From positions 434,001-498,000 of the forward strand of contig NZ_JAKZEU010000004.1 in NCBI RefSeq assembly GCF_024359525.1: a stretch of 64,000 nt of DNA, given 5' to 3'. The translations under genes were made by a program, and so were the position numbers. Below are positions 27,177 through 36,634 of the stretch, piece after piece (within the stretch, counting starts at the first letter, position 1; every line of letters begins with the position of its first letter). The notes below the pieces were generated by a model. The model saw nothing but the letters and a program-made list of their open reading frames with translations. It did not search any database and was not told the DNA's origin. The DNA is from Paracoccus albicereus. Its GTDB lineage: Bacteria > Pseudomonadota > Alphaproteobacteria > Rhodobacterales > Rhodobacteraceae.

Positions 27177-27614
27177 TCAGGCCGCGCGGGTCGCCAGAAG
27201 GTCGCGGATCTGCGCCAGCAGTTCTTCCTGCGTCGGGCCCGCGGGCGCGCCCGGCACGACCTCTTCCTTGCGAAGCGCCGCGTCCTTGATCCGGTTCACC
27301 GCCTTGACCAGCAGGAACACAACGAACGCGATGATAAGGAAGTTGATGACCGCCGAGAAGAACGAGCCATAGGCAAACACGTTCGCACCCGCCGCCCGCG
27401 CCGCTTCCAGCCCCACGCCCTCGGGCGCGGTGCCCGACAGCACGAAATACTTGTCGCTGAAATCGGTTCCGCCGGTGATGATCCCGATGATCGGGTTCAG
27501 AAGATCGCTGACCATCGAGGTGACGATGGCGGTGAAGGCCGCACCGATGATGATGCCCACCGCCATGTCCATGACATTGCCCTTGGCGATGAAGTCCCTG
27601 AATTCCTTGATCAT
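27177..27614 (-). CDS. mscL: Large-conductance mechanosensitive channel MscL
   Basis: A 145-residue MscL that opens under membrane tension to release solutes on osmotic downshock. The N-terminal amphipathic start [20 protein letters not shown] leads into TM1 ([15 protein letters not shown]) and TM2 (about residues 85-105, [17 protein letters not shown]). A charged C-terminal helix carries [12 protein letters not shown]. The start at 27614 is unambiguous from this N terminus. It is transcribed alone. Confidence 0.96.
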   Translation of the reverse strand: MIKEFRDFIAKGNVMDMAVGIIIGAAFTAIVTSMVSDLLNPIIGIITGGTDFSDKYFVLSGTAPEGVGLEAARAAGANVFAYGSFFSAVINFLIIAFVVFLLVKAVNRIKDAALRKEEVVPGAPAGPTQEELLAQIRDLLATRAA

Positions 27615-27713
27615 GCTCTTACCTTGCCCCTTGTTCGAACCCTGTGAACAAGGCGGAAATATCACGGAATTGTCAGGCACCAAACAGAAAGTAGCGGCGC
27701 GGATCGCAACGAC

Positions 27714-27746
27714 GAACGCCGGCCCCGTTTGACGGAACCGGCGTTC
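27714..27746 (-). terminator. Hairpin downstream of dsbA-like gene
   Basis: GAACGCCGG at 27714-27722 pairs with CCGGCGTTC at 27738-27746 (9 bp). It is 20 bases after the stop of the DsbA-like gene on the minus strand. Confidence 0.65.
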
Positions 27747-27765
27747 TTTGGCGCTGCGATGTCGC

Positions 27766-28449
27766 TCAGTTCTGCGCTTCGGCGAGCTTGTCGTCGATGA
27801 TCGCCTTCATGTCATCCCACGGCTGGTTCTTGACCTTGTCGCCGCCGATCATGAAGGTCGGCGTTGCGTCGATCCCGTCTGCGGTCGCGTTGGTCTGGAA
27901 GGTTGCGACCAGCTGCTCAACCTTGGCGGTGTCTTCCCAGCAGGCGTTCATCTGATCTTCGGTCAGGCCAGCCTTCAGGCCGATCTTGCGCAGGTTGCCC
28001 GCGATCTCGTCACCGCTCTGGCCCGACAGCCATGTCTTCTGTTCATCGAACAGCATGTCGGCGATCGGGTAGTATTTGTCGTCACCGCCACAACGCGCAA
28101 GGATCCCGGCCCAAAGCCCGACAGCATCGAAATAGATGTCGCGCTGGATGAAGCGGACCTTGCCCGTGTCGATGTATTCCGACTTCAGCTTCGGAAAGTT
28201 CTCGTCATGGAAGTTCGCGCAATGCCCGCAGGTGAAACTGGCATATTCGTAAATCGTCAGCGGCGCGTCCTCGGCCCCCAGCGCGATATCGGGCAGCACC
28301 TCGGCCGCGGGCGCCTCGGCATTGGTCGCCTCGGCCGGAACCTCAGTCGTGCCGGCATCAGCGGCCGGCGCCTCGGTCGTCGCGTCCTGCGCCAGCGCGG
28401 GTCCGGCCAGCACAAGGGCCAGCGCGGTCAGGGTGGAACGGATCAGCAT
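27766..28449 (-). CDS. DsbA-family thiol:disulfide oxidoreductase
   Basis: A 227-residue exported thioredoxin-fold protein. A signal peptide ends at about residue 20 (GPALAQ). An Ala/Glu/Pro-rich linker (about 21-52) is followed by the redox motif CGHC in [12 protein letters not shown], a helical insert, and the cis-Pro loop in [10 protein letters not shown]. This layout matches the DsbA/ScsC-like group common in alphaproteobacteria that oxidises or isomerises periplasmic disulfides. Its start overlaps the end of the DUF721 gene by seven bases, so the two are cotranscribed. Confidence 0.9.
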   Translation of the reverse strand: MLIRSTLTALALVLAGPALAQDATTEAPAADAGTTEVPAEATNAEAPAAEVLPDIALGAEDAPLTIYEYASFTCGHCANFHDENFPKLKSEYIDTGKVRFIQRDIYFDAVGLWAGILARCGGDDKYYPIADMLFDEQKTWLSGQSGDEIAGNLRKIGLKAGLTEDQMNACWEDTAKVEQLVATFQTNATADGIDATPTFMIGGDKVKNQPWDDMKAIIDDKLAEAQN

Positions 28450-29003
28450 GAAATGTCCTTTCGGGTTTTGCGGGCAAGACGCTCCGCATGATTCAGGGCG
28501 AAGCGCGCCATCGCCTCGGCCAGCGCCGGATCGTCGAACCGGGCCGCGACGTCGTCGGCCTGCCGGCAGTCTTCTTCGGACGGCGCAACAGGTTCAGCGG
28601 TCGAAGCAGGCGTGAAGGACGCCTGCCCTTCGGCAAAGCCTTCGGGCGCGGTCTGGGTCAACACGATGCGCTGGATCGCGTTGTAGCCGTAACAGGCATT
28701 GATCCGGTCGCGCAAAGCGGGCAGCCGCATCTCGACCATCGGCGCCATCGGACCGGTGGTCAGCAGAGTCAGGGTCGCACCGAAGCCGCCCTTGCCGTAA
28801 CCGACCCTGACCGGGCGCGTGACCTGGGCGATATCCGCGCCCGCGACCTCGGCCCATTGGGTCAGTAAACGCGCGACAGCGAAGCCGCGACCTTCGGCCG
28901 CGCGCTGGACGCGCGGGGCGACCAGCGCCGCTGCCGCCTCGAACCCGCGCATCCGGCGCGCAGGAGCGCGTTCACCGGCCAAGCTGTCTTTACGGCGCGC
29001 CAT
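28443..29003 (-). CDS. DUF721 (DciA-like) protein
   Basis: A 186-residue DUF721 protein. The conserved block comprises RGFAVARLLTQWAEVAGADI and TLLTTGPMAPMVEMRLP. In many bacteria DUF721 proteins are DciA, which assists loading of the replicative helicase, but alphaproteobacterial members with a long C-terminal tail are not proven to do this. The start at ATG 29003 leaves 86 bases to the divergent mutY. Overlap with the DsbA-like gene downstream implies one transcript. Confidence 0.82.
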   Translation of the reverse strand: MARRKDSLAGERAPARRMRGFEAAAALVAPRVQRAAEGRGFAVARLLTQWAEVAGADIAQVTRPVRVGYGKGGFGATLTLLTTGPMAPMVEMRLPALRDRINACYGYNAIQRIVLTQTAPEGFAEGQASFTPASTAEPVAPSEEDCRQADDVAARFDDPALAEAMARFALNHAERLARKTRKDISC

Positions 29004-29089
29004 CCTCGCCCCTATGGTTCGTGACCTTCTCAGCAATAAGCGGCACGGCGCGTCGATGAAAGCCTTCGGGCCTGAAACAAACCTGAATA

Positions 29090-30130
29090 ATGCGTGACGC
29101 GAAGTTGAGCACGGACGAGGTCTCGCGCCGTCTTCTGGCCTGGTATGACCGCCACGCGCGGGTTCTGCCGTGGCGCGTCCCGCCGGGTCAGGGTCGGGCC
29201 GATCCCTATCGTGTCTGGCTGTCCGAAGTGATGCTGCAGCAGACGACGGTTGCCGCGGTAAAGGCGTATTTCGAGCGCTTCACCGCCCTCTGGCCGAATG
29301 TGAAGGCGATGGCCGAAGCCGATGACGCCGATGTCATGGCCGAATGGGCCGGGCTTGGTTATTACGCGCGTGCCCGCAACCTGCTTGCCTGCGCGCGCGC
29401 CGTCGTCGCGCAAGGGGGGTTCCCCACGGATCGTGCCGGGCTGCGCGAGCTGCCGGGGATCGGTGCCTATACCTCTGCCGCGATTGCTGCCATCGCCCAT
29501 GATGCGCCGGAAACCGTGGTCGACGGCAACGTCGAGCGTGTCGTCGCGCGGCTGTTCGCGGTCGACACGCCCCTGCCGCGCGCAAAGCCCGAACTGATCG
29601 CGCTCGCCGAAACGCTGACCCCTGCCCTGCGGCCGGGCGATTATGCGCAGGCGATGATGGATCTGGGTGCCACGATCTGCACTCCGCGCAGCCCGGCCTG
29701 CGGTATCTGCCCGCTGCTCGACCTCTGCGCCGCACGTGCGCAGGGGATCGCGGCCGACCTGCCGCGCAAGCTGGCGAAAAAGCCCAAGCCGCAACGAACC
29801 GGCATCGTCTGGCTTGGCTGGCGGGGCGATCAGGTGCTGGTCGAGACGCGACCTGCAAAGGGGTTGCTGGGCGGCACGCTGGCCTTCCCATCGACCGGAT
29901 GGGACGGCACCGATTTGCCCCCGCCGGCAGCGGCAGACTGGGAACCTACGGGCGAGGTTCGACACGTCTTCACCCATTTCGAACTGGTTCTGACGGTTTT
30001 GGTGGCTGAGATCGCCGGCGAACCGGATCGTGGCAGGCTGGTGTCAGGCGAAACCCTCGATCCCTCCAGCCTGCCTGGCCTGATGCGCAAGGTCTGGACG
30101 CTGGCGCGGGCCGATCACAGGAAAGGCTAG
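29090..30130 (+). CDS. mutY: A/G-specific adenine glycosylase MutY
   Basis: A 346-residue base-excision repair glycosylase that removes adenine opposite 8-oxoguanine. Features in order are LPWR near residue 27, the MLQQT minor-groove motif, the helix-hairpin-helix ELPGIGAYTSAAIAAIA, the catalytic Asp in VVDGNVERV, and the [4Fe-4S] ligands spaced C-x6-C-x2-C-x5-C (CTPRSPACGICPLLDLC). The C-terminal NUDIX-like 8-oxoG recognition domain (about 225-340) is present. Confidence 0.95.
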   Translation: MRDAKLSTDEVSRRLLAWYDRHARVLPWRVPPGQGRADPYRVWLSEVMLQQTTVAAVKAYFERFTALWPNVKAMAEADDADVMAEWAGLGYYARARNLLACARAVVAQGGFPTDRAGLRELPGIGAYTSAAIAAIAHDAPETVVDGNVERVVARLFAVDTPLPRAKPELIALAETLTPALRPGDYAQAMMDLGATICTPRSPACGICPLLDLCAARAQGIAADLPRKLAKKPKPQRTGIVWLGWRGDQVLVETRPAKGLLGGTLAFPSTGWDGTDLPPPAAADWEPTGEVRHVFTHFELVLTVLVAEIAGEPDRGRLVSGETLDPSSLPGLMRKVWTLARADHRKG

Positions 30131-30188
30131 GGGAACCGCGGTTTCGCATGTTACGTTTCCCAATGACCCCATAGCGATCAGGTGTGCC

Positions 30189-30626
30189 ATGACCTCCAGC
30201 GGATTGACCGAAATGACCCGGCGGCTCGGTGCCACCGCCGCATTGCTTGCTCTGATGGCCTCGTCAGGCTTTGCACAGACCGCATCGACAGATCCTGCCA
30301 CCGATGAACCCGCCGCTGCATCCCAGGCAGAGGATGTGGCCACGACCGACGCAACCCCCGCGACCGAAGGCACCTGCACAGACGCAGCCGCGACGGCAGA
30401 GCCTGCCACAGCCCCTGTTCCCAGTCCGGATGGCACGGTTGCAGGCAACTCAGGTTGGACAGGCGGCACAGGCGGTTCACTGATCGGGACCAACCCGCAG
30501 GGTGCCGTTTCCCGCTCGAAGACGTGGCACGCGCCGACCGCGCGCGGCCTGGATCTCAAAGGCGTGCCCGAGCCGACGCAGGCATCGCTGGACGCAGGCG
30601 CAAGCCCGGTCGCGCCGGACTGCTAG
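30189..30626 (+). CDS. Secreted low-complexity protein of unknown function
   Basis: A 145-residue protein with an apparent signal peptide (hydrophobic stretch about residues 14-28, cleavage near GFAQ). The mature region is Ala/Thr/Pro/Glu-rich to about residue 85 and then Gly/Ser-rich with SLIGTNPQGAVSRSKTWHAP. Two Cys residues are present, one near the middle and one as the last residue. I do not recognise a family. The gene sits 58 bases after mutY and its stop lies 11 bases before the end of the tRNA-Sec gene on the other strand. Confidence 0.6.
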   Translation: MTSSGLTEMTRRLGATAALLALMASSGFAQTASTDPATDEPAAASQAEDVATTDATPATEGTCTDAAATAEPATAPVPSPDGTVAGNSGWTGGTGGSLIGTNPQGAVSRSKTWHAPTARGLDLKGVPEPTQASLDAGASPVAPDC

Positions 30627-32647
30627 ACGCCCGGATCTGGCGGAAGGGAATGGGAGTCGAACCCACCCGGGACAGGCTCGCTGCCCCAACCGGATTTGAA
30701 GTCCGGCCGCCCCACCGGGGACGATTCCCTTCCTGAAACCGGCAGCGGACCGAACAGGTCCAGCCGATGAGGATTGATGCGACGCAGATCGCCACGACGC
30801 AAGGTCACGCCCATCCGGTCGAAGAAATCGAGGATCTCGATCGCGACCTTTCGACCGTTGTGAACCCTGTCGCGAAACGCCGGTGCGGTGAACCAGCCAT
30901 CGTCGGTCGCCGCCGCGACATCGACGATGATGGCCACCATCTCGGCTGTGGTCGTTCGCAGGAAGAAGTGGTCGCGCGCAATCTGGTCGGTGCGACCCAG
31001 TTTCTGCGTCAGCTTCAGCACCTGCCGCACCTCGCGTTCGTCGAGGCCAAGTCCGGTCGCGAAATCACGCACGCGCGGCGGTCGGAACCGTGCCTCACCC
31101 GCCAGAGCGGGGGCGATCCGTGCCCACAGCGCCTCATCGTCGTCCGACAGGCGCACCTCGTGCCCGGGCAGTCTGACGAACGCTCCGTCAAGAATCAGCC
31201 GACCCGCCTGCGCCTCGGCTTGCAGAAGCTCTACAAAATCGGTCTTCGGAAGACGCGGTGTCACCGACAGACGCAGCTTTTCACGGCCCAGCCCCGGCAT
31301 TTCGGGACTGCCGTCGTGGAACGACTTCAACATCACGGTCAGGTCGCGCTGTAGTCCCTGTGCGACCGGCGCCGACAGCGCCAGGCCACCTACGCGATGG
31401 ACCGAGGCGCTTATCTCGGCATCCGCCAGAGCCGCGCCGGACAAGGCACGATCACGGGAAAAGATCCCGAGATCGATGGGCGCGATCGCCACCATCGCGG
31501 CCAGGGCCCTGCCGGGCGCGTCGTTGAGCGCGGCGGCGATCAGCGCCAGTCGCTCGGGCGCGCGGCGCTTGCGGGCGGGCGGGCGCAGGTCGGCGAAACG
31601 CCCGCCGCCGATGGTGCGGCTGGCCGACACGTCGCGCAGGATGAAGCGATCCAGCACCGAGGCCGCAATGGGCCGATCGAGGACAATCTGCACCGGCCCG
31701 CCTGAGCCTGGCGCGATCGCATCCTGCAGCGGCACGATCCGTGCCCCCGCCTCCACCGCGTGGCTGTGCAGCCGTGCCGGGAACCAGGTCCCGAGGGGTT
31801 TTGGTTCCGATGCCAGCACGTCCAGCCAGGCATCGATTCGATCCGTCGGCGCGTGAAGTGGGGGCGCGACCACGACGTCCCCACGATGGATCGCATCCTT
31901 GGCGACCGCTTCACCCGCAAGGTTCAGCGCACAACGCTGGCCGGCAATGGCGATTTCGGCCGGGCGGTTCAATGCGTGGATGCCGCGCACGCGCGCGACG
32001 ATCCCCGTCGGCGATACCACGACCTGATCGCCAATCCTCGCCTGCCCGGTCAGGACCGTTCCGGTCACGACGGTCCCGGCCCCCGACAGCGTGAAACTGC
32101 GGTCGACAGCCAGTCGAAAGAGCCCGTCGGCGCGGGTTGCAGCCGTTTCGTCCTCGGCCGCCGCCAACGCGGCTTTCAGCGCGGTGATCCCCTCTCCGGT
32201 CAGGGACGAGACAGGCATCACCGGCGCATCCGACAGAGCGCTCCCCGACAGCGCCTCGCGAATCTGCTGGGTCACCGCGCCCCGACGGGCATCGTCCGCC
32301 AGATCGGCCTTGGTCAGCGCGACGATCGCGCGACCGATCCCCAGCAGGTTCAGGATCGCCAGATGCTCACGCGTCTGCGGCATCACGCCGTCATCGGCGG
32401 CCACGACCAGCAAAGCCATGTCGATCCCGCCGGCGCCCGCCAGCATCGTATGGATCAACCGCTCGTGGCCCGGCACGTCGACGAAGCCGGTGACAGCACC
32501 GCCACCCAGGTCGGCGTAGGCGAAGCCCAGATCGATGGTGATTCCACGCGCCTTTTCTTCGGCCAGACGGTCGGCATCGGTCCCGGTCAGCGCCGTCACC
32601 AGCGCGGTCTTGCCGTGGTCGATATGGCCTGCCGTGCCGACGATCAT
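30623..32647 (-). CDS. selB: Selenocysteine-specific elongation factor SelB; 3' end overlaps the tRNA-Sec gene
   Basis: A 674-residue translation factor that delivers Sec-tRNA to UGA codons marked by SECIS hairpins. The GTPase domain has [17 protein letters not shown] and the TKAD specificity element ([10 protein letters not shown]). EF-Tu-like domains II/III follow, then winged helices that bind the SECIS (about residues 380-625). The natural fold appears complete at LDLFGP, near residue 630. With no stop before it, the frame then runs straight through selC: residues 639-670 are encoded by the tRNA gene, and TAG comes four codons later. It overlaps selA as ATGA. Confidence 0.93.
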   Translation of the reverse strand: MIVGTAGHIDHGKTALVTALTGTDADRLAEEKARGITIDLGFAYADLGGGAVTGFVDVPGHERLIHTMLAGAGGIDMALLVVAADDGVMPQTREHLAILNLLGIGRAIVALTKADLADDARRGAVTQQIREALSGSALSDAPVMPVSSLTGEGITALKAALAAAEDETAATRADGLFRLAVDRSFTLSGAGTVVTGTVLTGQARIGDQVVVSPTGIVARVRGIHALNRPAEIAIAGQRCALNLAGEAVAKDAIHRGDVVVAPPLHAPTDRIDAWLDVLASEPKPLGTWFPARLHSHAVEAGARIVPLQDAIAPGSGGPVQIVLDRPIAASVLDRFILRDVSASRTIGGGRFADLRPPARKRRAPERLALIAAALNDAPGRALAAMVAIAPIDLGIFSRDRALSGAALADAEISASVHRVGGLALSAPVAQGLQRDLTVMLKSFHDGSPEMPGLGREKLRLSVTPRLPKTDFVELLQAEAQAGRLILDGAFVRLPGHEVRLSDDDEALWARIAPALAGEARFRPPRVRDFATGLGLDEREVRQVLKLTQKLGRTDQIARDHFFLRTTTAEMVAIIVDVAAATDDGWFTAPAFRDRVHNGRKVAIEILDFFDRMGVTLRRGDLRRINPHRLDLFGPLPVSGRESSPVGRPDFKSGWGSEPVPGGFDSHSLPPDPGV
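30638..30733 (-). tRNA. selC: tRNA-Sec (anticodon UCA)
   Basis: Ninety-six bases including an encoded CCA. On the minus strand it starts GGAAGGGAA, which pairs with TTCCCTTCC at the 3' end. The anticodon stem CCGGA/TCCGG brackets a loop with TCA. A long variable arm (from GGGGCAGCG to GTCCCG) is followed by the T arm with GGTTCGACTCC. The extended acceptor stem, long variable arm and UCA anticodon are diagnostic of tRNA-Sec. The whole gene is inside the selB reading frame. Confidence 0.97.
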
Positions 32648-34014
32648 CCCGCCAGCGCGTCCAGCAGCGCGCGGTCATCGCCGAGACAGCGCAGGTCAAG
32701 GATCAGCGCGCCGTCGTGAATATGCCCCACGATCGGCGTCGAAAGTCCGCGCAGATATGCGGCCAGCCGGTCGGGCGCGTCACCGCCCTGCCCGGTGATG
32801 CGCAGGCCCGCCGAAGGGATCGTGTCCACCGGCAGCGCCCCTGATCCGATCTGGCTGGCGCAGTCGCAGGGCGCGACGTTGTAATCGGGCAGCAGCGAAG
32901 CGACCTGCGATGCCAGGCGTGCGGCCTGGGCCGCGATCTCGGCCTGTGGGCGCGACAGCATGCGCAGCACGGGCAACCGCTCGGCCAGCCGGTCTGGATC
33001 GCGGTAGAGCCGCAGCGTCGCTTCCAGTGCGGCGATGCGGATCTTGTCCAGCCGCACCGCGCGTTTCAGCGGGTTCTTGTTGATCGCGGCGATCAGGTCT
33101 CGCCTGCCGACAACGAAGCCCGCCTGCGGCCCGCCCAACAGCTTGTCGCCGGAGAATGTGATCAGGTCCGCGCCCTCGGCTACGGCTTCAGCCACGGTCG
33201 GCTCACGTCGCAGGCCCCAACGCGACAGATCAACCAGCGAGCCCGCGCCCAGATCGTTCAGCAAAGGCACGCCCGCATCCGCCGCCAGTCTTGCCAGATC
33301 GGGCGCCGCGACCTCTGCCGTAAATCCCTCGATGCGGTAATTCGAGGTGTGGACCTTGAGGATCAGGCCGGTCTGGGGCGTGATCGCGCCTTGGTAGTCG
33401 CGCGGATGCGTGCGGTTGGTCGTGCCGACCTCGACCAAATTCACGCCGGCGCGCGCCATGATGTCGGGCATGCGGAAGGCGCCGCCGATCTCGATCAGCT
33501 CGCCACGCGACACGATCGCCTCGCGCCCCTGCCCCAGCGTGTTCAGCGCGATCAGCACGGCGGCAGCATTGTTGTTGACGAAGGTCGCATCCTCCGCCCC
33601 CGTCAACTCGCACAGAAGCCTGCCCAGGTGATCGTCGCGCTGCCCGCGACCGCCGGTTTCCAGGTTGAATTCCAGCGCCAGCGGCGCAGCCATTGCCGCG
33701 CTGGCCGCGGCGATCGCCTCATCCGCCAAGATCGCGCGGCCAAGGTTGGTGTGCAGCACCGTGCCAGTCAGGTTCAGCATGGGCCGCAAATTCGATCGCG
33801 CCGCCGCCGCCAGATCGGCAGCCAACAGATGCGGCAGACGCGCGGCCTCGGTACCGCCATCGGCACCATCTCGGATCGCTTGCCGCGCCGCATCCAGTCG
33901 CTCACGCGCTGCAGCCGTGACCTGCGCGCGACCATGCGCTTGGGTCAGCGCCTGCCCGATCTCGGATTGCAGAAGCTGATCGACGGAAGGCAGGGCCCGA
34001 AAGCCCTGCATCAA
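32644..34014 (-). CDS. selA: L-seryl-tRNA(Sec) selenium transferase
   Basis: A 456-residue PLP enzyme that converts Ser-tRNA-Sec to Sec-tRNA-Sec with selenophosphate. The N-terminal tRNA-binding helices (about 1-70) precede [14 protein letters not shown] and the PLP lysine in [26 protein letters not shown] is the conserved cofactor-contact block. It overlaps fdhE upstream and selB downstream, both as ATGA. Selenophosphate synthetase (selD) is not in the window. Confidence 0.95.
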   Translation of the reverse strand: MMQGFRALPSVDQLLQSEIGQALTQAHGRAQVTAAARERLDAARQAIRDGADGGTEAARLPHLLAADLAAAARSNLRPMLNLTGTVLHTNLGRAILADEAIAAASAAMAAPLALEFNLETGGRGQRDDHLGRLLCELTGAEDATFVNNNAAAVLIALNTLGQGREAIVSRGELIEIGGAFRMPDIMARAGVNLVEVGTTNRTHPRDYQGAITPQTGLILKVHTSNYRIEGFTAEVAAPDLARLAADAGVPLLNDLGAGSLVDLSRWGLRREPTVAEAVAEGADLITFSGDKLLGGPQAGFVVGRRDLIAAINKNPLKRAVRLDKIRIAALEATLRLYRDPDRLAERLPVLRMLSRPQAEIAAQAARLASQVASLLPDYNVAPCDCASQIGSGALPVDTIPSAGLRITGQGGDAPDRLAAYLRGLSTPIVGHIHDGALILDLRCLGDDRALLDALAG

Positions 34015-34925
34015 TAGCCTGTCAGGTAGGGGTTGAACGCGCCGCGCCGGAAGTCCGTCTCCTTCATCATCAGGTCCAGCCCAAGGCTGCCGACATCGTC
34101 GGCCACGGGGTCAAGGCTGTGGTTCTTGACCTTGTAGAGGATCTTCACCCAAGCCTGACAATCGCCACAGACCTCGGCCTTGATGACCGCGTCCTCGGTC
34201 CCGGCGGCACGATAGCTGATCGCCGCGTTCGACCCGCAGCAAAGGCACTTGACCCGCACCTCGTTCCATTGCGTCGAACAGCAGGCACAGGTGGCGTAGC
34301 GCGCATTCTCGATCCCCTGCGCACCCATCACCGAAGACGATACCGGTCGGCCCCCGCAGGACGGGCATACGCCAGTATCAATGCGCACCAGAGCATCCGC
34401 ATCCAAAGTCGCTGACAGCCGCGCCATATGCACCTGCACCGCAGCGGCCGCGAACAGATGCGGGGCCGCGCTGTCTTCAGGCACCGTGTCCGACAGGATG
34501 TTCGACAGCAGCCAATGCCGGTCGCCCAGATCCCCGTCCAGGATCGCGGCCAGCGCGAGACGCGCAGGTTCTGGCATGGTCAGCGACTGCGCGGCACGAC
34601 AGAGCGACAACAGGGTTTCATGAAGGGCAGGATCGGTCGCGAGCGCAGCCCGATCGATGGGGGGCATCCGGTTGGCGCGGGCCATCGCGATGCGATCGGG
34701 CGCGATCCGCGAAGGTGCCGGCAGGTCGGCCACCAGCCGCGCCTGAACGCGTGTCAGCTCTCCCAGAAAGGCCAGATAGGGGCCAAGACGCTCGGAATGC
34801 TGGCCAAGAAAGGCGAAGCGTTTCGCGCGATCGGCGAAAAGCTTGCCGGGCTCGGGCAAAAAAGCCAGCGGCGCCTTGGGGACGCCGCCGATGACCGAAG
34901 GGTCGGGTTTCAGATCTGTGTTCAT
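34011..34925 (-). CDS. fdhE: Formate dehydrogenase accessory protein FdhE
   Basis: A 304-residue rubredoxin-like accessory protein required for assembly of respiratory formate dehydrogenases. The C-terminal half has the CxxC pairs that bind metal: CPSCGG, CACCS, CLCCGS and CGDCQ. The N-terminal half is helical. ATG 34925 is chosen as the residue that begins the conserved leader. It is 39 bases downstream of fdoI and overlaps selA (ATGA), physically linking enzyme assembly to Sec synthesis. Confidence 0.92.
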   Translation of the reverse strand: MNTDLKPDPSVIGGVPKAPLAFLPEPGKLFADRAKRFAFLGQHSERLGPYLAFLGELTRVQARLVADLPAPSRIAPDRIAMARANRMPPIDRAALATDPALHETLLSLCRAAQSLTMPEPARLALAAILDGDLGDRHWLLSNILSDTVPEDSAAPHLFAAAAVQVHMARLSATLDADALVRIDTGVCPSCGGRPVSSSVMGAQGIENARYATCACCSTQWNEVRVKCLCCGSNAAISYRAAGTEDAVIKAEVCGDCQAWVKILYKVKNHSLDPVADDVGSLGLDLMMKETDFRRGAFNPYLTGY

Positions 34926-34964
34926 GCACGCTCCGGGCCGACCGGCCACGAGGGAAATCAGGCT

Positions 34965-35645
34965 TTACTCTGCCGGGCCCTGCGTGCGCCGTCCAGCGAC
35001 TTCACGCAGCCACTTGCGATGGTGCTTCCACGCCCAGCCCCCCGTGACCGAGCCGCGCGTCATCGCCCTGATCGTGCCGCGCGTCCAGAAGGCCGCGAAG
35101 ACATGGACGATGAAGACGAGGATGATGCCCACAGCCGCGAGCGAGTGAACCAGCATCGCCACCCGTCGTGTCGGGATCGTGACCAGGTCGGGGAAGAACT
35201 GTTCCCAGATCATGATGCCCGACACGATCAGCACAAGGATCAGGACCGTCATTGCCCAGAACACAAACTTCTGCCCGGCATTGTATTTGCCAAGCTCAGG
35301 CAGCTTTTCCTCGTTGTCCTTGATCAGCTCGCCGATATTGGCGACCCATGTCTTGTCCTCGGGTCGTGGCAGGTTCAGCCGCCACATCTGCAGGAACAGC
35401 AGCAGGAAGCTGAAGAACAGGATCACACCGACGATCGGATGCAGCCAGCGCGTCACCTGCCCGCCCCCGAACAGGGCCGTCAGGAAGTAGAGAGCGGGCG
35501 TGAAGAAGGCGAGGCCCGACAGCGCCAGCACGATCAGAGAGGCGGCGGTCACCCAGTGATTGATCCGGGTGATGCCGCGATACCGGCTGACGGTGACCGG
35601 CTCGGTCGATTCGATGTGATCGCCGCGTTCGGAATATTTCACCAT
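34965..35645 (-). CDS. fdoI: Formate dehydrogenase cytochrome b556 (gamma) subunit
   Basis: A 226-residue membrane subunit with four transmembrane helices. It binds two b hemes and carries electrons from FdoH to quinone. Histidines that may ligand heme are in RINHWVTAASL, WLHPIVGVILF and MLVHSLAAVGIILVFIVHVFA. The start overlaps the fdoH stop as TGATG. The C terminus is basic and cytoplasmic. Length and helix pattern match FdnI/FdoI. Confidence 0.94.
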   Translation of the reverse strand: MVKYSERGDHIESTEPVTVSRYRGITRINHWVTAASLIVLALSGLAFFTPALYFLTALFGGGQVTRWLHPIVGVILFFSFLLLFLQMWRLNLPRPEDKTWVANIGELIKDNEEKLPELGKYNAGQKFVFWAMTVLILVLIVSGIMIWEQFFPDLVTIPTRRVAMLVHSLAAVGIILVFIVHVFAAFWTRGTIRAMTRGSVTGGWAWKHHRKWLREVAGRRTQGPAE

Positions 35646-36634
35646 CAGCCCGCCCCCGTTCCCTTGTCGGGACCGCCGAGATCATCCTCGACCAGCCGCT
35701 CGGCTTCCTGCTCGTCGTGGTCGTCCACGCGACTGCCGCGGGTGAAGAACCCGGCCAGCAGGGCGCCAGCCGCCGCGATGCCCATTACCGCCATACCGGC
35801 GGTCTTGGTCACGCCCTTCCAGCCTTCCACCAGCGGCGAGATGCGCGGATCGTCCGGCAGCCCGCTGTAGATCGAGGGCTTTTCGGCATGCGGCAGGACA
35901 TAGATCACGTGCGTCCCGCCGACGCCCGCCGGATCGTAGATCCCGGCGTTGTCGTAGCCGCGCGCGTTCAGATCCTCGATCCGCGTATGGGCATGCTCGA
36001 TCATGTCGGCCTTGGTGCCGAACACGATCGCCTGCGTCGGACAGGCCTTGGCGCAGGCCGGCCCCTGACCCACGGCCACGCGGTCCGAACACAAGGTGCA
36101 CTTGTAGCTCTTGTGGTCGACCTTGCTGATGCGCGGGATGTCGAAGGGACAGCCGGTCACGCAATAGCCGCACCCGATGCAGTTCTCGTGGACGAAATCC
36201 ACGATCCCGTTGGAATATTGCACGATCGCGCCGGGCGCCGGGCAGGCTTTCAGGCAGCCCGGATCCTCGCAATGCATGCAGCCGTCCTTGCGGATCAGCC
36301 ATTCCAGGTCCGAGGTGTCGGGGTTCACCCATTCCTCGAAACGCATCAGGGTGAACATCTCGGCGGTCAGGTCGTGCGGGTTCTCGTAGCTGCCGACGTT
36401 CTCGCCAACCTCGGGATGGGTGTCGTTCCATTCCACGCAGGCCGACTGGCACGCCTTGCAACCGATGCACTTGCTGATGTCGATCAGCTTGGCGACCTTC
36501 TCGAGCTGTCGTGACGGCTCGGGAAGGTCATAGGTGGCCGAGGCGCGGATCACATCGCTCGGCAGCAGGTTCAGGTCCATCGGCTGGACCGGGGGGTTCG
36601 AAACCGCCGTCGTCGGTTGGGGCGCAGTCGTCAT
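35645..36634 (-). CDS. fdoH: Formate dehydrogenase iron-sulfur (beta) subunit
   Basis: A 329-residue ferredoxin-like subunit with four [4Fe-4S] clusters. The cysteine blocks are [37 protein letters not shown] and CTLCSDR with CAKACP. A C-terminal transmembrane helix (about residues 285-302, [18 protein letters not shown]) anchors it with FdoI. It overlaps fdoG as ATGA. Electrons pass from the molybdenum/tungsten site in FdoG through this chain to FdoI. Confidence 0.95.
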   Translation of the reverse strand: MTTAPQPTTAVSNPPVQPMDLNLLPSDVIRASATYDLPEPSRQLEKVAKLIDISKCIGCKACQSACVEWNDTHPEVGENVGSYENPHDLTAEMFTLMRFEEWVNPDTSDLEWLIRKDGCMHCEDPGCLKACPAPGAIVQYSNGIVDFVHENCIGCGYCVTGCPFDIPRISKVDHKSYKCTLCSDRVAVGQGPACAKACPTQAIVFGTKADMIEHAHTRIEDLNARGYDNAGIYDPAGVGGTHVIYVLPHAEKPSIYSGLPDDPRISPLVEGWKGVTKTAGMAVMGIAAAGALLAGFFTRGSRVDDHDEQEAERLVEDDLGGPDKGTGAG

